From Trichaptum fuscoviolaceum (Eukaryota > Basidiomycota > Agaricomycetes > Hymenochaetales > Trichaptaceae): DNA of 64,000 nucleotides. The stretch covers positions 992,001 to 1,056,000 of the forward strand of contig CAJSYZ010000004.1 of NCBI GenBank assembly GCA_910574455.1, in the 5' to 3' direction. The translations under genes were made by a program, and so were the position numbers. Shown here in pieces: positions 35,989-47,960 of this stretch. The notes beneath the pieces were generated by a model. It saw nothing but the letters and a program-made list of their open reading frames with translations. It did no database searches and had not been told where the DNA came from. Position 1 is the stretch's first letter; each line of letters begins with the position of its first letter.

Positions 35989-37092
35989 AAGGGCAACTTA
36001 TAAAGGCGGTGTCAGTGAGGGTGAATGGGTTGGAACGGACGAAACTCACTCTGCCAAAGCCGAGCTCATACAACATGACGCCAACGGAAAAACTGTCGGC
36101 CTTGTACGAGTAATGGTCGCCACAAAGCATCTCTGGTGCCATGTAGCCCGTCGTGCCACGCTTGCCCTTAGTCCTGTGCCAATAGTCATCGTAAGTTAGT
36201 ACCTCGTCATTGCTTATTTGAAAACGTGTGCGAGGCCGAAGTCCCCAATGACGAGCCGACCGTGCTCATCCATGAAGACGTTGTCAGGCATAAGGTCGCG
36301 ATGGACGATGGCCTGGTTGTGCAAGGTGCCCACGGCATAGCACTACAAATAAATGTGAGACACAACTTTGGGGAAAGGAAGCGAAGATGTACAAGTTGCA
36401 CCATGATGAACTTGATTTCATGCATGCGGAACAGCTTCTTCGCGTTGCTCATCGCAACTCGCAAGGTACCGCCGGCGGCCAAGCTCTGGATGATGATGAA
36501 GTTGTGCGGGTCCATGAAGCATTCTATAAGAGGGGTAAAATAGGGTGAGTTGAGCAAAGCCAGGTCAGAAAGGATCTTCTTCTCTGTCAACATGTCCCGA
36601 CTGTCTCGGTCGACATTCGCGCATGGAATCTGCTTGATCACGACCTTCTTGCCGTATTCGCGGTAGGAGATGTCCACGTCTTGGAAGGCGCGGCTGAATC
36701 CGCCTTTCCCGAGGACGGATTCGAGCCTGTAGTCGTCGAGTCGTTTGCAGAGCGCCTCGCGGGCAGCGTCCGTGTTCCCGCGCGACACTGCCACCGTGCC
36801 ACAGGTGTAACGTAGTATGCAAGCACTGGCATACAGTCACACTCAGGTGGCACAGTAGTAAATCATCAAAAAAAGAAGATAAAATATGAGTATAACACAA
36901 TCACATACCATCAACAGCAGAAATGCTTAGATTTGAAGGCCATCCTGGGGATGGATGGATGGAGGAGGGGATGGATGGACAACGACGAAGGGGAAAGAGA
37001 GAGGGAGGGAGGGAGGAGAGCTCGTTGAACGCGACGCGTGACGGTCTTGTTGGTAATTCAAACTCCGCAGCATCATCGGCCTCAAGCCTCAA
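35985..37092 (-). CDS. Ser/Thr protein kinase, 3' end lost at the array junction
   Basis: Exons are about 36,909-37,092, 36,393-36,787, 36,226-36,342, 36,050-36,173 and 35,985-35,996. Kinase subdomains are visible in order: glycine loop LGKGGFS, the VIK lysine (KKVVIKQI), the alpha-C Glu region, [10 protein letters not shown] catalytic loop, IGDFGLAH, an activation segment [10 protein letters not shown], and [15 protein letters not shown]. The catalytic-loop Lys of HRDLKPxN is Met here. The final exon reads LPFE and then runs into ERG9 sequence of the array, so the C-lobe helices beyond subdomain IX are missing. The organisation suggests an AGC- or polo-type kinase, but the subfamily is not assignable. 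The start is uncertain, because no clear ATG precedes the Glu/Asp-rich first exon. As it stands this is a truncated, probably non-functional gene. Confidence 0.8.
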
Positions 37093-37106
37093 ATCGCTAA
37101 GTCCGT

Positions 37107-37437
37107 GAAAACATCGACGACTTCCAGCTACGGGTCTTCAATTACAACACTCACGAGAAAGAGACTGCATTCGAGGCCCATCCTGATTACATTCAATGCC
37201 TGGTTGCTCATCCTATGCTTAGCATTGTGTTGACGGGCTGCGATGATATGACCATCAAAGCATGGGACTGGGATGAACAGTGGAAGTGTATTCGGGTGCG
37301 TACATCCACCTCTTCAGAATCAGACCTCGTCTAATCATCTCTGAAGATATTTGAAGGATACACGCACTACATTATGACCTTGTCTTCGACCCCAAGAACA
37401 CCAGCACCTTCGCCTCCTCTTGTCTGGATCACACCGT
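37107..37437 (+). pseudogene. Beta'-COP (Sec27/COPB2) WD40 fragment
   Basis: One exon (to 37,295), an intron (37,296-37,346) and part of a second exon encode a stretch typical of the coatomer beta' subunit: DDFQLRVFNYNTHEK, EAHPDYIQCL, VLTGCDDMTIKAWDWD, QWKCI, then FEGYTHYIM. One base is missing after that Met, so the continuing LVFDPKNTSTFASSCLD segment is out of frame. No start or remaining WD repeats are present. A full beta'-COP is about 850-900 residues, so this is a relic of roughly 90. Confidence 0.85.
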
Positions 37438-37445
37438 GAAGACTG

Positions 37446-39110
37446 GTGAAGCTCGAGCCGAAGTCTGAGATCAAGGTCAAGGGCACCAGGTCGTCTTTGG
37501 CCTCAACGTTCACGGCTGTCAGAGGCGAGGGCGCGCCGTACCAGGAGTTTGATCTGTTGAGCTGCGACAGGCATGGGTGGCAATACGACGTGATGATGTT
37601 CGACTTACGGAAACCGGTCGACATCAGTACGTAGGCGCGGCCCGTGAAGCTCAACCACAAGGAGCTGCTCCGTGACCCTACTGGGGAAGGTGTGGGCGGC
37701 GTCAGCTCGCAGGTGCCCATGAAGCCGATGTTAGGGGCAGATGGGAAGCCCGTCATTGGTGCAGACGGACGTATAGTCATGGTCGATGCGGAGGAGCGGC
37801 CGATCCACAACGAGGCGATCCCGCAGAAAGGGAAGGATGTCAAAGACAAAGACAAGCGGAAACGCAAGTTCAGAAGAAGAATCGACAGGTGTTCCTGGTG
37901 CCCGAGCACATCCGCGTCGAGAGGAACAGTATCCCTGGGTCGCGGAGGTCGGGACGGGCAGTGAGGTGTGGGTGGGAAGGATGGAGGAGGCCGCGAAGAG
38001 CGAGACGCACGCGCTGTTCATGCCCGCAGCGGACCAGGTGTTCAAGTTCGTGCCTGTGCTCCGGTGGTACAAGGTTCAGAAGTGTCGGGAGACGTACCAG
38101 ATCGCGTTGAGCCTCGAGGAGGCAGAGAAGCTGATGGAAAAGATGGAGAAGAATCGCGAGCTGGACCGCTGGTCGATGCGCTCACGCAGTAATGCGGCAA
38201 ACGGCATTTCTGCGCCGATCGCGGGCGGTGCGATGACGGGCGCGAGTCTTGTATATGACAATGGTGGCAGGTCGCTGGGCCCCGGGGGCAGGAGACTGTA
38301 GACTGTAGACTCGGGGATGCGTAAGCTGTTCGAGGAAGACGATGAACAGGGTGTTGATAACCGCCGGAGACCGGAAAGAGACAGAGGGGGCGAGGGTGGT
38401 TTGGATGAGATGGAGTATAAGGGGGAGTTTGCGGATGATGAAGAGAATATGGATGTTGAGGACACTCGTGACGAAGAGGCCAAGGAGATTGAGGTTTGCT
38501 CAGTTCTTTTTTCTCTCTCATTATTCAGTTAATCAACTTTCTTATCTGCTATCCAGGAACGTCTAAAGCGTGAATATTGTACAGCAAATAAGGCACGAGA
38601 GGGTTATATAGACGAATCGGATGAAGACGAGGAAACAGAGTAGCAGTTAACAGGTGCAGGCAAGCAAACGAAGAAACTTGTTCGCGAGATCGAGAAGAAT
38701 GGTGCGTACGATAGCAATGATGATGAAAATCCTTATGCCTCCTCGGTATGCTTCTGCGCACTTTCTGACGATCGTCTGCTGATAGTGCTACTCGTAAGGC
38801 TGAGGAAGAGGAGGAAGAGGAACCAGAAGTTATGGCTACTGGTGTGGCCCAACAACAAACAACACAGCAGCAGCGGTCTGGCTCTCAAGGTCCGACACCA
38901 ACAGCAGCACCCACACCAACGTCTGGATCCAAACTCTCGTCCCGCCCACCCTCCAGACCGCCTTCACGCACCAGGTTCTCTCGTACCTACACAAATCAAG
39001 ACAGAACCGGCACCAACGCCGCCCGTGCCGAGTGTCAGCGTCAGCGGACAGTGTTGTTGCGAAGCGCGCGACCTCCCCCTCCGCGCCCGCCGATGCCTAA
39101 GCTGAAAGGC
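37446..39110 (+). pseudogene. TFIIF alpha subunit (Tfg1/RAP74-like) pseudogene
   Basis: Pieces of the largest TFIIF subunit appear in order: GAPYQEFDLLS, WQYDVMMFDLRKPVDIST, PVKLNHKELLRDP, MLGADGKPVIGADGRIVMVD, VFLVPEHIRVER, YPWVAEVGTGSEVWVG, HALFMPAADQVFKFVPVLRWY, SLGPGGRRL, then an acidic tail (EYKGEFADDEENMD) and a Ser/Pro-rich part. The frame is broken many times. There is a TAG directly after DIST (about 37,634), one-base losses around 37,872 and 37,923, a TAG after GGRRL within a duplicated CTGTAGACTGTAGAC (about 38,300), and a TAG near 38,640. TFIIF escorts RNA polymerase II, so a functional copy must exist elsewhere. The fusion to the beta'-COP fragment marks a rearranged region. Confidence 0.85.
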
Positions 39111-40580
39111 AGTGGGAGCCGGCGACGAGCCCGCTCGTGGGTGGGCGACGAGTTCTTAGTTTACTTATTATTGTGCTTAATTTGTGCTTATAATATTATC
39201 ATCTACTTATATTAACTGATCGACTGAACTGCCTGAATGACTGACCTGACTGACTGACTGACTGACTGAAGCACTGATTTAAGTCAACAGCACTGATTTC
39301 AGTAAGTCGCTCCTCAATAATGGGAGGACATGCATGAATAAGTGAAGCTGCCTTATTTAAGACTTCAGTCTCTCAGGACCTTTAAGTGACGCTTAAGTCA
39401 CTTTCAGCAGAAAGTAGTTTTCCAAATGTGTCTTTAGGGCAGGCTCAGGGTTCCGAGGGTCTTATCTTAGTATGTAGCGGTTGTGTACAGCATATAGGGA
39501 GGCCAACAGATATATAGACAAGTGCAACGATATTTAGCCACGTTATATGACATCGCCAGACTAACATTATAGTATATACCGGTTACATGGGGGCCGGCAG
39601 AAGGCCGACGCACTTGTAACGACCTGTAATGATTACAGGACCTTGTAAGGGCGCTGGAATCTTCCCAGGACCCTTGCACCACCCTTATATTACTATATTA
39701 AGATAACACTGGTTATATTACGCTGTGTAGGCTGGAATCTGCTGGCACTTTTTTGCTTTTTTCCTGATGACTATGGTCTGCTACCTACGCAAGGTCCGAT
39801 AAGCGTGATTATTTGACAATAGATCCAAGACTCACCGATATGTCACTGAGCAAGACTTAGGAAAGAACCAGACAATTGCTAGCGCAATTGGAGCGTACAG
39901 AGGGTGCAGATTATTGCTCAATTTACGCTCCCTTGTCTGTCGTAAGCTTGACGGAACATGGTCGTAAGACACTGGCGACGTAGAAGACCTGTGGGTTTTG
40001 AAGGCAGAGATTAGCTACGATAGAAGGGTACATTTGCAAGGTTTGGGTTGAAGTCCAAAGCTTGAGGGGTCGAATATTTCAAACTAGACCAGAATGAGTA
40101 AACCTTCCACGACAAGTTTTGGCAATGCAAGTGTGTAGATCTAAGCGCCCGTGAAATTGTCGAAGATAGTCATGCAAAGGAAACGTAGACGAGCTCCATG
40201 GATTGTTGTTGCCTTCAAGTTGCATTATCTTTCTTTTAGTTAGACAGTGTAACTGCGTTAGTAGACATTTATAATTGCTGGTAGTGTAACTGTCCATCAG
40301 ATTAAGCACCATAGTGAGCAGTTAGGGCCGCATAGATAAATAGGTTCTGACTCGCTTTCGTGCTTTTGCACATTGATACATTCGGACAAAAGGTCGAGAA
40401 GAAGATGACGGAGGGAAGAAGATGATGGTTCAAGCGTAAGATTGCCTTTGCCGAGATTGTGACCAACGCTGCGCAACGCCTCTTCTCTGACAACCTCCAT
40501 CACTCTCCTTTATTTGCGCACTTTGTTGTTAATCTCAAAGAGCACGGTGCTCACAACGACAAGAAGACCTTGAAGGTGTG
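39111..40580. other. Intergenic region with CTGA microsatellite
   Basis: About 1.47 kb without a recognisable gene. A short (ACTG)n tract lies at about 39,240-39,269. Around 39,270-39,420 there are several ACTTAAGT/TTTAAGTGAC-like partial inverted repeats. An open stretch at about 40,425-40,579, directly before the coronin ATG, could encode some 50 residues (KIAFAEIVTNAAQRLF...), but I do not recognise it and it ends one base before the coronin start. Confidence 0.5.
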
Positions 40581-42440
40581 ATGTCTCGCTTCGTCAGAGC
40601 ATCAAAGTATAGGTATGTTGCTCTTCACTGCGCACTGTCTCTGGGCAGTCCACTCACTTCTTGTTCATCACAGGCATGTTTATGGATCTGCAGCAAAGAA
40701 GGAGCTATGCATCGACAACATAAAACTGTCTAACAACGCATGGGACACGAATCTTGTTGCTGCTTCAGGTGTACGTCGCAATGCAAGTGCACAATCGATG
40801 AAATCCTGACATCCTCTCAAGAGCTATATCAGCGTGAACTGGAACTCGTCTGGCGGAGGTGCTTTTGCAATCTTGCCTCTCCCTTCGCCATACCAGCCCC
40901 ACAGTCTTCCTCCAAAGTTACCGGATGTCATCCCCCTCGCTCGTGGCCACACCGCGCCTGTGCTCGATACGGACTGGTCCCCTCACGACGACTCGTTGGT
41001 CGTGTCTGGAGGTGACGATGGGCATATTCTTCTCTGGAAAGTTGACAAGGATGCGTTCGACGGCTGGGGTCACGAGAAGTGGGTTCCAGTCGACTTCGAT
41101 CCTGTTCTTCGTATCTCCGGTTCTTCGAGGAAGATTGGACAAGTCCTATTCCATCCGACGGCGAAGCATGTTGTGGCCGCCGCTACGGGCGACCATACCG
41201 TGAAACTGTTTGATCTTGGTGCGCCAGAAGATCCTAAGATTGTTCTAGGTGGACATACCGACGCTATCCAGAGCTTCTGCTTTGATTACTCTGGGAATGT
41301 CGTCGCAACGACGTGTCGCGACCGCAAGCTGCGTATGTTCGATCCGCGTACAGGAGGAGAACCTGTGAGGGTGACGGAAGGCCATGGTGGTATTAAGGGT
41401 GCGAGAGTTGTGTGGATGGGTGGCCAGGAGCGAATTGCAACAACTGGCTTCAGTAAGATGAGCGACCGCCAGATCGGTTTGTGGGAGACTGGGAGTTTGA
41501 AAAGCATCAAGATGATCACCGTCGATCAGTCTAGTGGTGTGCTCATGCCATTCTACAGTGACAACAACATTCTGTTCTTTGGTGAGTAGTTTAACTCCCA
41601 TACTTCCTTTGCCACTCAGGCTTATGCTTGTTGAAGCTGGAAAGGGCGATGGCAACATCCGTTACTATGAGTACGATTCCGACTCACTGTACCCATTGTC
41701 CGAATATCAGTCCTCGACTCCTCAGCGTGGAATGTGCTTCCTCCCTCGTAGAGCGCTCAACGTCTCGGAATGTGAGATTGCTCGAGCGTACAAGGTTGCT
41801 GGAACGACGATCGAACCTATCTCTTTCGTCGTCCCCCGCAAGGTGAGTCTACGCATCGCATTCATATATTGAGCTTTATCTCAATGTGAATTACAGTCGG
41901 ACTCTTTCCAATCGGACATTTATCCTCCTGCGTTGTCTTCTGAACCCGCACTTACCGCTGGCGAATTCTTTGCTGGGAAGTCAGCGCCACCGAAGCTTGT
42001 ATCGCTTGAAACTGGTTCCGTGTCGGCCTCGACAGAGCCTTCAGTCTCACCGGCAATGGCTCGTGCGACCAGCACATCATCGTTCATTGCATCTCCTGTT
42101 TCGACGACAAAAACAAGTTCTGCTCCCGCTCCTGCGCCCGCAGCCGCAGCCGCACCTGCACCCATTCTTGCTGCAACACCAACACCCAGAAAGGCGGCAG
42201 AGCCAGTGAAGATCGCCAGCCCAGTCGAGTCACCCAAGAATAATGATAAACAGAATGTTAGTGCTCAATTCTTCCTCAGTTCCGCCCGGGTCTAACTATC
42301 AAATGCAGGCACTACAGGATGAGAATGATAGGCTGACTGCAGAGCTGCGCGAGGCTCGGGCTCAAATCCGCAATCTTGAGCTACAGGTTGAAGGCTTGAA
42401 AGCGAATGCCCAGAAAGCTAAAGCATTATTGAATTTGTAG
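40581..42440 (+). CDS. CRN1: Coronin, actin-binding WD40 protein
   Basis: Starts at ATG 40,581 (MSRFVRASKYRHVYG), the typical coronin N-terminal signature, and ends at TAG 42,438-42,440. At least five introns interrupt it (the first at about 40,613, the last at about 42,257-42,306). The beta-propeller shows NAWDTNLVA, GGGAFAI, RGHTAPVLDTDWSP, SGGDDGHILLWKV, HPTAKHVVAAATGDHTVKLFD and FSKMSDRQIGLWE, followed by the coronin extension GKGDGNIRYYEYD and the R-G-M-C-F-LP region. A low-complexity Ala/Pro/Ser linker precedes a C-terminal coiled coil (LQDENDRLTAELREARAQIR). The full order matches fungal coronin, which recruits Arp2/3 and bundles actin at cortical patches. The reading frame appears intact, in contrast to the pseudogenes to its left. 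Confidence 0.95.
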
Positions 42441-42797
42441 AGTCATGAGGTCTTTTTGTATCTTAGTTTCCTTCTTGCGATTGTGTTCAGAGACTTGATA
42501 TGAGTGTTACATTCGGCAACTAAGTTGCGCGCAGCGGACGGACGGGTGCAATATCGTACACAAAACGCAGGGCATTAGTGCATAGTACATTAAGTGTATT
42601 GGCAATAGAAATTTGTCTTATCCTTATTTTGGAAAATATATACGTCGGCAACGCGAGTTGAGTTCCAGCGTCCGCGCTGTATTCAACATCCATTTTCCAG
42701 AGTTCCGCTCGCACCAGATATTCACATGGCTGCTTCGCATCATCTGCCAGGGCCGCTGTTACATAGGAGCTCTCATGCAGGTCACATTTAGTCCACC

Positions 42798-45557
42798 ATG
42801 GCATCCTTGCCCTGCCTGAAATCGACTCGCCAGCTCTTGGTCACATCTGGCTCGGTGCTTGCTCTCAGTTTCACAGTCCTGCGGTTGGCGAACATGTTTG
42901 GCTTCAACAAAGGATACAAGAAAGGCCCAGAGGAGGTCGGACAAAGGGTGGATGAGAATGCCGGTGCGGATGAATTAGGTCCGGAGTTTGACGTCGTGAT
43001 TGTCGGAGGAGGTAAGTGCAACAATCCTAACTGCGCTCAGTTCACCCTCTGAAGCGGCATGTACATTTAGGAACATCGGGCTGTGTTTTAGCGGCTCGGC
43101 TTTCAGAAGACCCTGCCATCAACGTTCTGCTGCTTGAAGCAGGTGTAAGGTAAGAAATTCAATGCTTCGTCTGAGGTTTCGGTATCCATCATCTTAACCC
43201 GTTTACAGCGGCAAAGCTCGCCTTTTGTCTCGTATTCCAGGAGCATACACATTCCTGTTCCATACGAAATACGACTATGACTTGTATACTGTCGAGCAAC
43301 CTAATGCTGGAGGAAACAAACGGTTTTGGCCAAGAGGTAACGCCCCATGGCTTCGAGGGAATCATAACTGATGTTGACTTTCCTTGAAGCTCGATTGCTT
43401 GGAGGCTGTGAGAGTTGCTTCAGACTATTTAAAGCTATGCGACACTAAATTAACCTCTGTAGGCTCTTCAATAAATGCTATGATGTGAGTGTGGGGTCTT
43501 GGTTCTGACTCCGAAAGCTCACCTCATCTCGCTCAGGTTTCACTACGGAGCTCCGACCGACTACGATGAATGGGCTAAGAGTGGCCAAGAAGGATCTGAG
43601 GGATGGGCATATAAAGACTTTAAGAAGTGCGTATATAACTGCATTGTCTTTCAAAGAACCAAACTCATTACTGTCTTAGATACTTCTTAAAGTTCGAGAA
43701 GTTTGTGCCGAGCAAGCTATTCCCTGGTGTTGACGCTTCTCAGCGTGGTTCAGACGGTCCCGTTCAGGGTACTCAACGGTCGTTTACTCCTTCTATCCCG
43801 TTACTAAACATTCTTAATTCTTGCAGTTGGATACTTTGGTCATTTCTCGAACTTTGCCTCAAAATGGATTAAAGCTTGCGAGAATGTGGGGATTCCACAC
43901 GCTCCAGATGTTAACACTTCGGCTGGCACGCTCGGTACAACGAAGGTGTGCCTCATTACTCCCTACATATTTCTAGTCTTACTAAGTCAACCGCCGGCCT
44001 GCTTTCCAATATTCATCTAGATTAGTATGTTCTGTCCGTCATCTTATTTTTCAAAAGCTTTTAACATCCCCTTTAGTGACGTACATCGACAAATCCGGCC
44101 GCCGTGTGACTACGGAATCATCATACCTCACTCAGGACGTGCTTAATCGCCCAAACCTGACCGTAGCGACGGAGTGTCAAGCCACAAAGATTATCTTTGA
44201 CACTAAGGATGGCAAGAAGCGTGCTGTAGGAGTTGAGTTCGCTCGAAGCAAAGATTCCCCCCGGTACCGCGTACGTGCGAAGAAGGAAGTTATACTCTCG
44301 TGAGTGTTCCGTCATTCCTCATGTGATTTTCACTAATGCGCGCGACTTTTCCTCTCTTCAGAGCTGGAGCTATACATAGCCCACAGGTAAGTAGTAGATC
44401 AGCCCAGTGACGAGTTTTAGTCTGACTTGCTTACAGATTCTTATGCTTTCCGGGGTAGGACCTGCCGAGCACTTGACGTCGAAGTCTATTCCGGTCATCC
44501 AAGATCTACCAGGAGTTGGACAACATCTCATGGACCACCCATCCGTGAACGTACGCTTCCGCTCTAAACGCGGCGAGTCGTTGAACTTTCTCAAGGGTAC
44601 AAGCGTATGGGAGCTTTCGCGTACGCTCTTCGCCCTCGTACGATGGCTACTGACGGGTACAGGTCCTATGACAACAAATGTAAGCATCACATAAGAACTC
44701 TTCATTTGATCGTCGAAATGACAGGATTGTAGATCGGGGAGGCTGCAGCATTCCTACGAAGCACGGACCCGAAGGTGTTCAGTCCGGACGAGAATGTAGA
44801 CAGTATTGAAGATACGACATCGGGTGATGGCGCTCCTGATTTAGAGATTTTCTCGAGCCCTCTCGCCTGGATCGATCATGGTCAGGGGGTCGTACCGAAA
44901 GGAGATCTTACAAGTATGGCCGCGGTTTTGCTCAGGTTAGTCCACCAATATCCAGAAATCCTTACCAGTTTCATAATCTGTGCATTTCAGGCCGACAAGC
45001 TTGGGGACTCTGTTGCTCAACACTTCAGATCCCTTCGATAAGCCAGTAATTGATCCGAAGTAAGCCTGAGAAATTATTCCTCAAGCCCACGCGTATTGAC
45101 GATTCTTGGCAGTTACCTGGCTACGAAGCATGACGTTGATGTTCTTGTCCGTGGTATGAAACTCTGCCTACGCCTGGCACGGACGGAGCCCGTCGAGTCT
45201 CTTCTCGACAAGTCGGAGACGGACCCGGCTCTGGATCACGCCCTGCTCGATTCTGGTGACGCGAACATAGAGCAGGAAGTTCGAAAGCGCGTTGAAACGT
45301 TGTACCACCCCACATCTACGGCGCGGATGGCTCCTCTTGAAGATGGAGGCGTTGTGGATGCGTATCTCCGAGTCTATGGTGTTGACGCCCTAAGAGTAGT
45401 AGATGCGTCAGTCTTCCCGACCATCATTGCCGGACACACAGTGCGTTTCTTCAAAGTTAAGGCGGATGTCAACTTACTGATCCGTTCATAGGCCGCACCT
45501 GCGATAGCTGTCGCAGAGAAAGCTGCGGATCTCATCAAGAGGCAGATCAAAGGATAA
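42798..45557 (+). CDS. GMC family FAD-dependent oxidoreductase, paralogue 1
   Basis: ATG 42,798 follows a CCACC context and the stop is TAA 45,555-45,557. An N-terminal hydrophobic stretch ([18 protein letters not shown]) may act as a signal or anchor. The FAD-binding Rossmann motif [19 protein letters not shown] is split by intron 1 (from 43,012) and is followed by LLLEAG, then LLGGCSSINAMMFHYG (GMC signature 1), [18 protein letters not shown] (GMC signature 2) and C-terminal YHPTSTARM plus IIAGHTAAPA. The His in the latter two blocks are the expected catalytic pair. Family members oxidise alcohols, aryl alcohols or choline-like substrates, giving aldehydes and, in the oxidase members, H2O2. 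The substrate is not predictable here. About ten short introns are present. It is tandemly duplicated at 48.5-51.3 kb. Confidence 0.93.
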
Positions 45558-47619
45558 ATCTGACTGATTTTTCCGAAGCAATATTTGTTGGCTATGTAAT
45601 GGATACTTTTTATATCAGTTTTGGCACGGATTAAATAGCTTGTGGCCCAGAAAGATCTAAAGAGAAAAATCGCTGCATTGATGAGATCGTCGTTTCATTA
45701 TCAAATAGTTCTCGGATGAAAATCTTTTTGTATACCCTACCATGGTAGCTCACCTGCAGTATATGTATATGATGTTGTACATGATACCGGCAAAGAAGAG
45801 GACGCACCCGACTGGAAACTTGAGTTGCTTACAGGTACCTAAGAAAATATAGAAAATACGACAACGGCATAGTATACAGAGCGGTGAAGAAAACGGATCC
45901 GTGTGCGAGTTTTCAGATCAACAACCAGCGGTAGTCTGAGATTCCAAGCTCGATTTTGACAGCGAGTATCGGCGGCAAAGCATCTTGGCAAGCACGTAGT
46001 AGATGAAAGTCAAGAGAAGCGCATATAGCCAAACAATGTAACGGAGACTCGGAGGGGGCGTCAGAGGTACCCGGCCATTCCCGGGCCTTCATAACCCTCT
46101 TCCAAGGTCATTGACGACTCCCGTGTCGCAACTTTATTCGATCGCAGTACAACAACCACGGTACGCGTCGATGATACGTATGTGGATTTACAAGACATTG
46201 TAATCCGGCCTGGCATAGATCATCATGCATACTAGTATGACTGCCAGTGACCGATTGACCTTGAGACCGTGAGTGTTAAGAGTCCCGGGATCTCCCAAAT
46301 GAGGATAGCCATAGTAGATTGTACAGGTAGGAGAGAAAGAGACAATTGGGGGATTTCGTTGTTGCGGTTTCTCTACGGCCATCTTTATAGGGCGCAACAT
46401 GAGAGAAAGAAGTAATGCACTACGTCACTGATACTATGCCAGTGTACTATATTTAGCATGCCGATGCTCGAGTCGGATCGTCACCGGGTTTTGCCGAGAT
46501 CGAACTTAGACGCACAACTTATGGCCAACTTGAACTTAAATAGCCTGAGCGATGCCGCTTCAACACATGTGACTGCGTTCGAAAGTCTTAAGTGTTCTAA
46601 GGCGGACATAGCGTGGGCGGGCGCAGAATACTTCTCCTTTCCTACCAGGACAGCTTATTATGTAGTTCAATAGTATGCAGTATTCTATTATTGAGTGCAC
46701 TGTTATCCCATTACGAGATTCCGAATCCTTCAGAAACAAGTGCAATGTCTTAGGATATATTTATACAAGCTGTTTCGGGCCGGCCGGTAGTTCAGGAACC
46801 CGGGTAGTATACTAGTCAAGGGACATTCAAGTTTACTAGGCACACTGGCATTCAAGATGTGCCGCTCCTCATATACTTGAGATTTTCAAGTTAAGTAAAC
46901 GGAAGCCACACTCCTCGTTGCCTTCGACTGAGTTGGTAACAAATTGTCACTTTAAAAATAACGAAGGCGAGGCATTTCCCAAAGGCTCCAGAAAAGTCCG
47001 AGGCTCCGAGCCTTCCGTCTCGGAAACTCGGACTCCAAAGCAGCGCCTGGGTTTGTTGCGTACAGATACACATCTCCCATCCATGACTGAATCAGAAGGT
47101 TAGTATAAGGCAAGCTTGCTCAAAAAGGTTTGTACTCAGGTAACTGATAGTTGATGTTCGTGATGATGCCGGACGCCAGTACAATCATGTCGTGGTTTGT
47201 AGTACCACTGCACATCCCTAGCCCGACACAAGATAGTACAGACTCGTTTCCCCAGTAAAGATTTTGAAATTCTTCAGCTGACGGACTGCTTTATGTACCT
47301 GGAAATATACGACAACAATGGGAAGACATCGAACAACTACGATTACTCACATTCTGATCTATCGCCCGGGGGGTTTTTTTTTTCGTTCGCCGCCGGAGAA
47401 CTGAGCGTGTTGTTCCCGATGATTATCACTCGACGCTGCCAGCATTCAAGTTGTGGCATGCTTGCCATTCGAGGACTTGTGGGAGTAAATTAATGATGCT
47501 TAGGTCATTCGGTTGGCACTTCGGCACAACTTGAATCTTCCGGGCTCGCGCGCAAAAAATTGCGATTCCGCGAAGAACTGAAAGCAGCTGTAAGGAGACA
47601 GTGAAAGAAGAGGGAGGAT

Positions 47620-47805
47620 GCTAACCTTGTGGGCCTTTTCCAGCTCACCAAGGAGAATAACAGTTGTGCCAACTAAGAAAGAATGCATGTATACGAACTG
47701 TTAGGCTTACGACGTACAGCCTCGGTTGACTGTCCTCCCTTTTCAAATGCGACGCATCCAGAAGCTGCTCCAATAGTGACTCCGAGACGCAATTCATTCC
47801 TCCTG
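47620..47805 (-). pseudogene. Relic of a ClpB/Hsp78 exon pair
   Basis: Read on the minus strand, this stretch matches the intact Hsp78 gene at about 54,800-54,990: GAASGCVAFEKGGQSTEAVRR parallels [21 protein letters not shown], and [13 protein letters not shown] parallels [12 protein letters not shown] (the second Walker B, with Asp changed to Gly). Substitutions and small deletions leave only these two blocks. Orientation equals that of the functional gene, which supports a duplicated GMC-to-Hsp78 segment whose first Hsp78 copy decayed. Confidence 0.8.
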
Positions 47806-47837
47806 CCATTCCATCCCACACCAACTACATAATACCG

Positions 47838-47960
47838 GTAATTGCAAGAGTATTTCCGCTCCCGGTGCCTACGTCAAGAATGGCATCCCGACCCTCTAGA
47901 ACAGCCTCGACTGTTGCTTTTTGCTGGTCGAAACTCAATTCCAAGAGTCTGTCGGCCAAG
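47838..47960 (-). pseudogene. Relic of a DEAD/RecQ-type helicase motif I region
   Basis: The minus strand reads FDQQKATVEAVLEGRDAILD followed by VGTGSGNTLAIT. This is the Q/motif I region typical of basidiomycete RecQ-like helicases (consensus VEAVLEGRD...GTGSGKT), with the P-loop Lys replaced by Asn. A stop follows soon after. Only about 40 residues survive. Confidence 0.6.

Noticed and set aside
40297..40503. Minus-strand ORF upstream of coronin (MMEVVREEALRSVGH...)
   Set aside because: There are no recognisable domain features, and short overlapping frames occur on both strands.
47838..47960. SAM-methyltransferase motif I (LDVGTGSG)
   Set aside because: The preceding VEAVLEGRD and the position of TGSGNT fit helicase motif I (GTGSGKT) much better than a methyltransferase.
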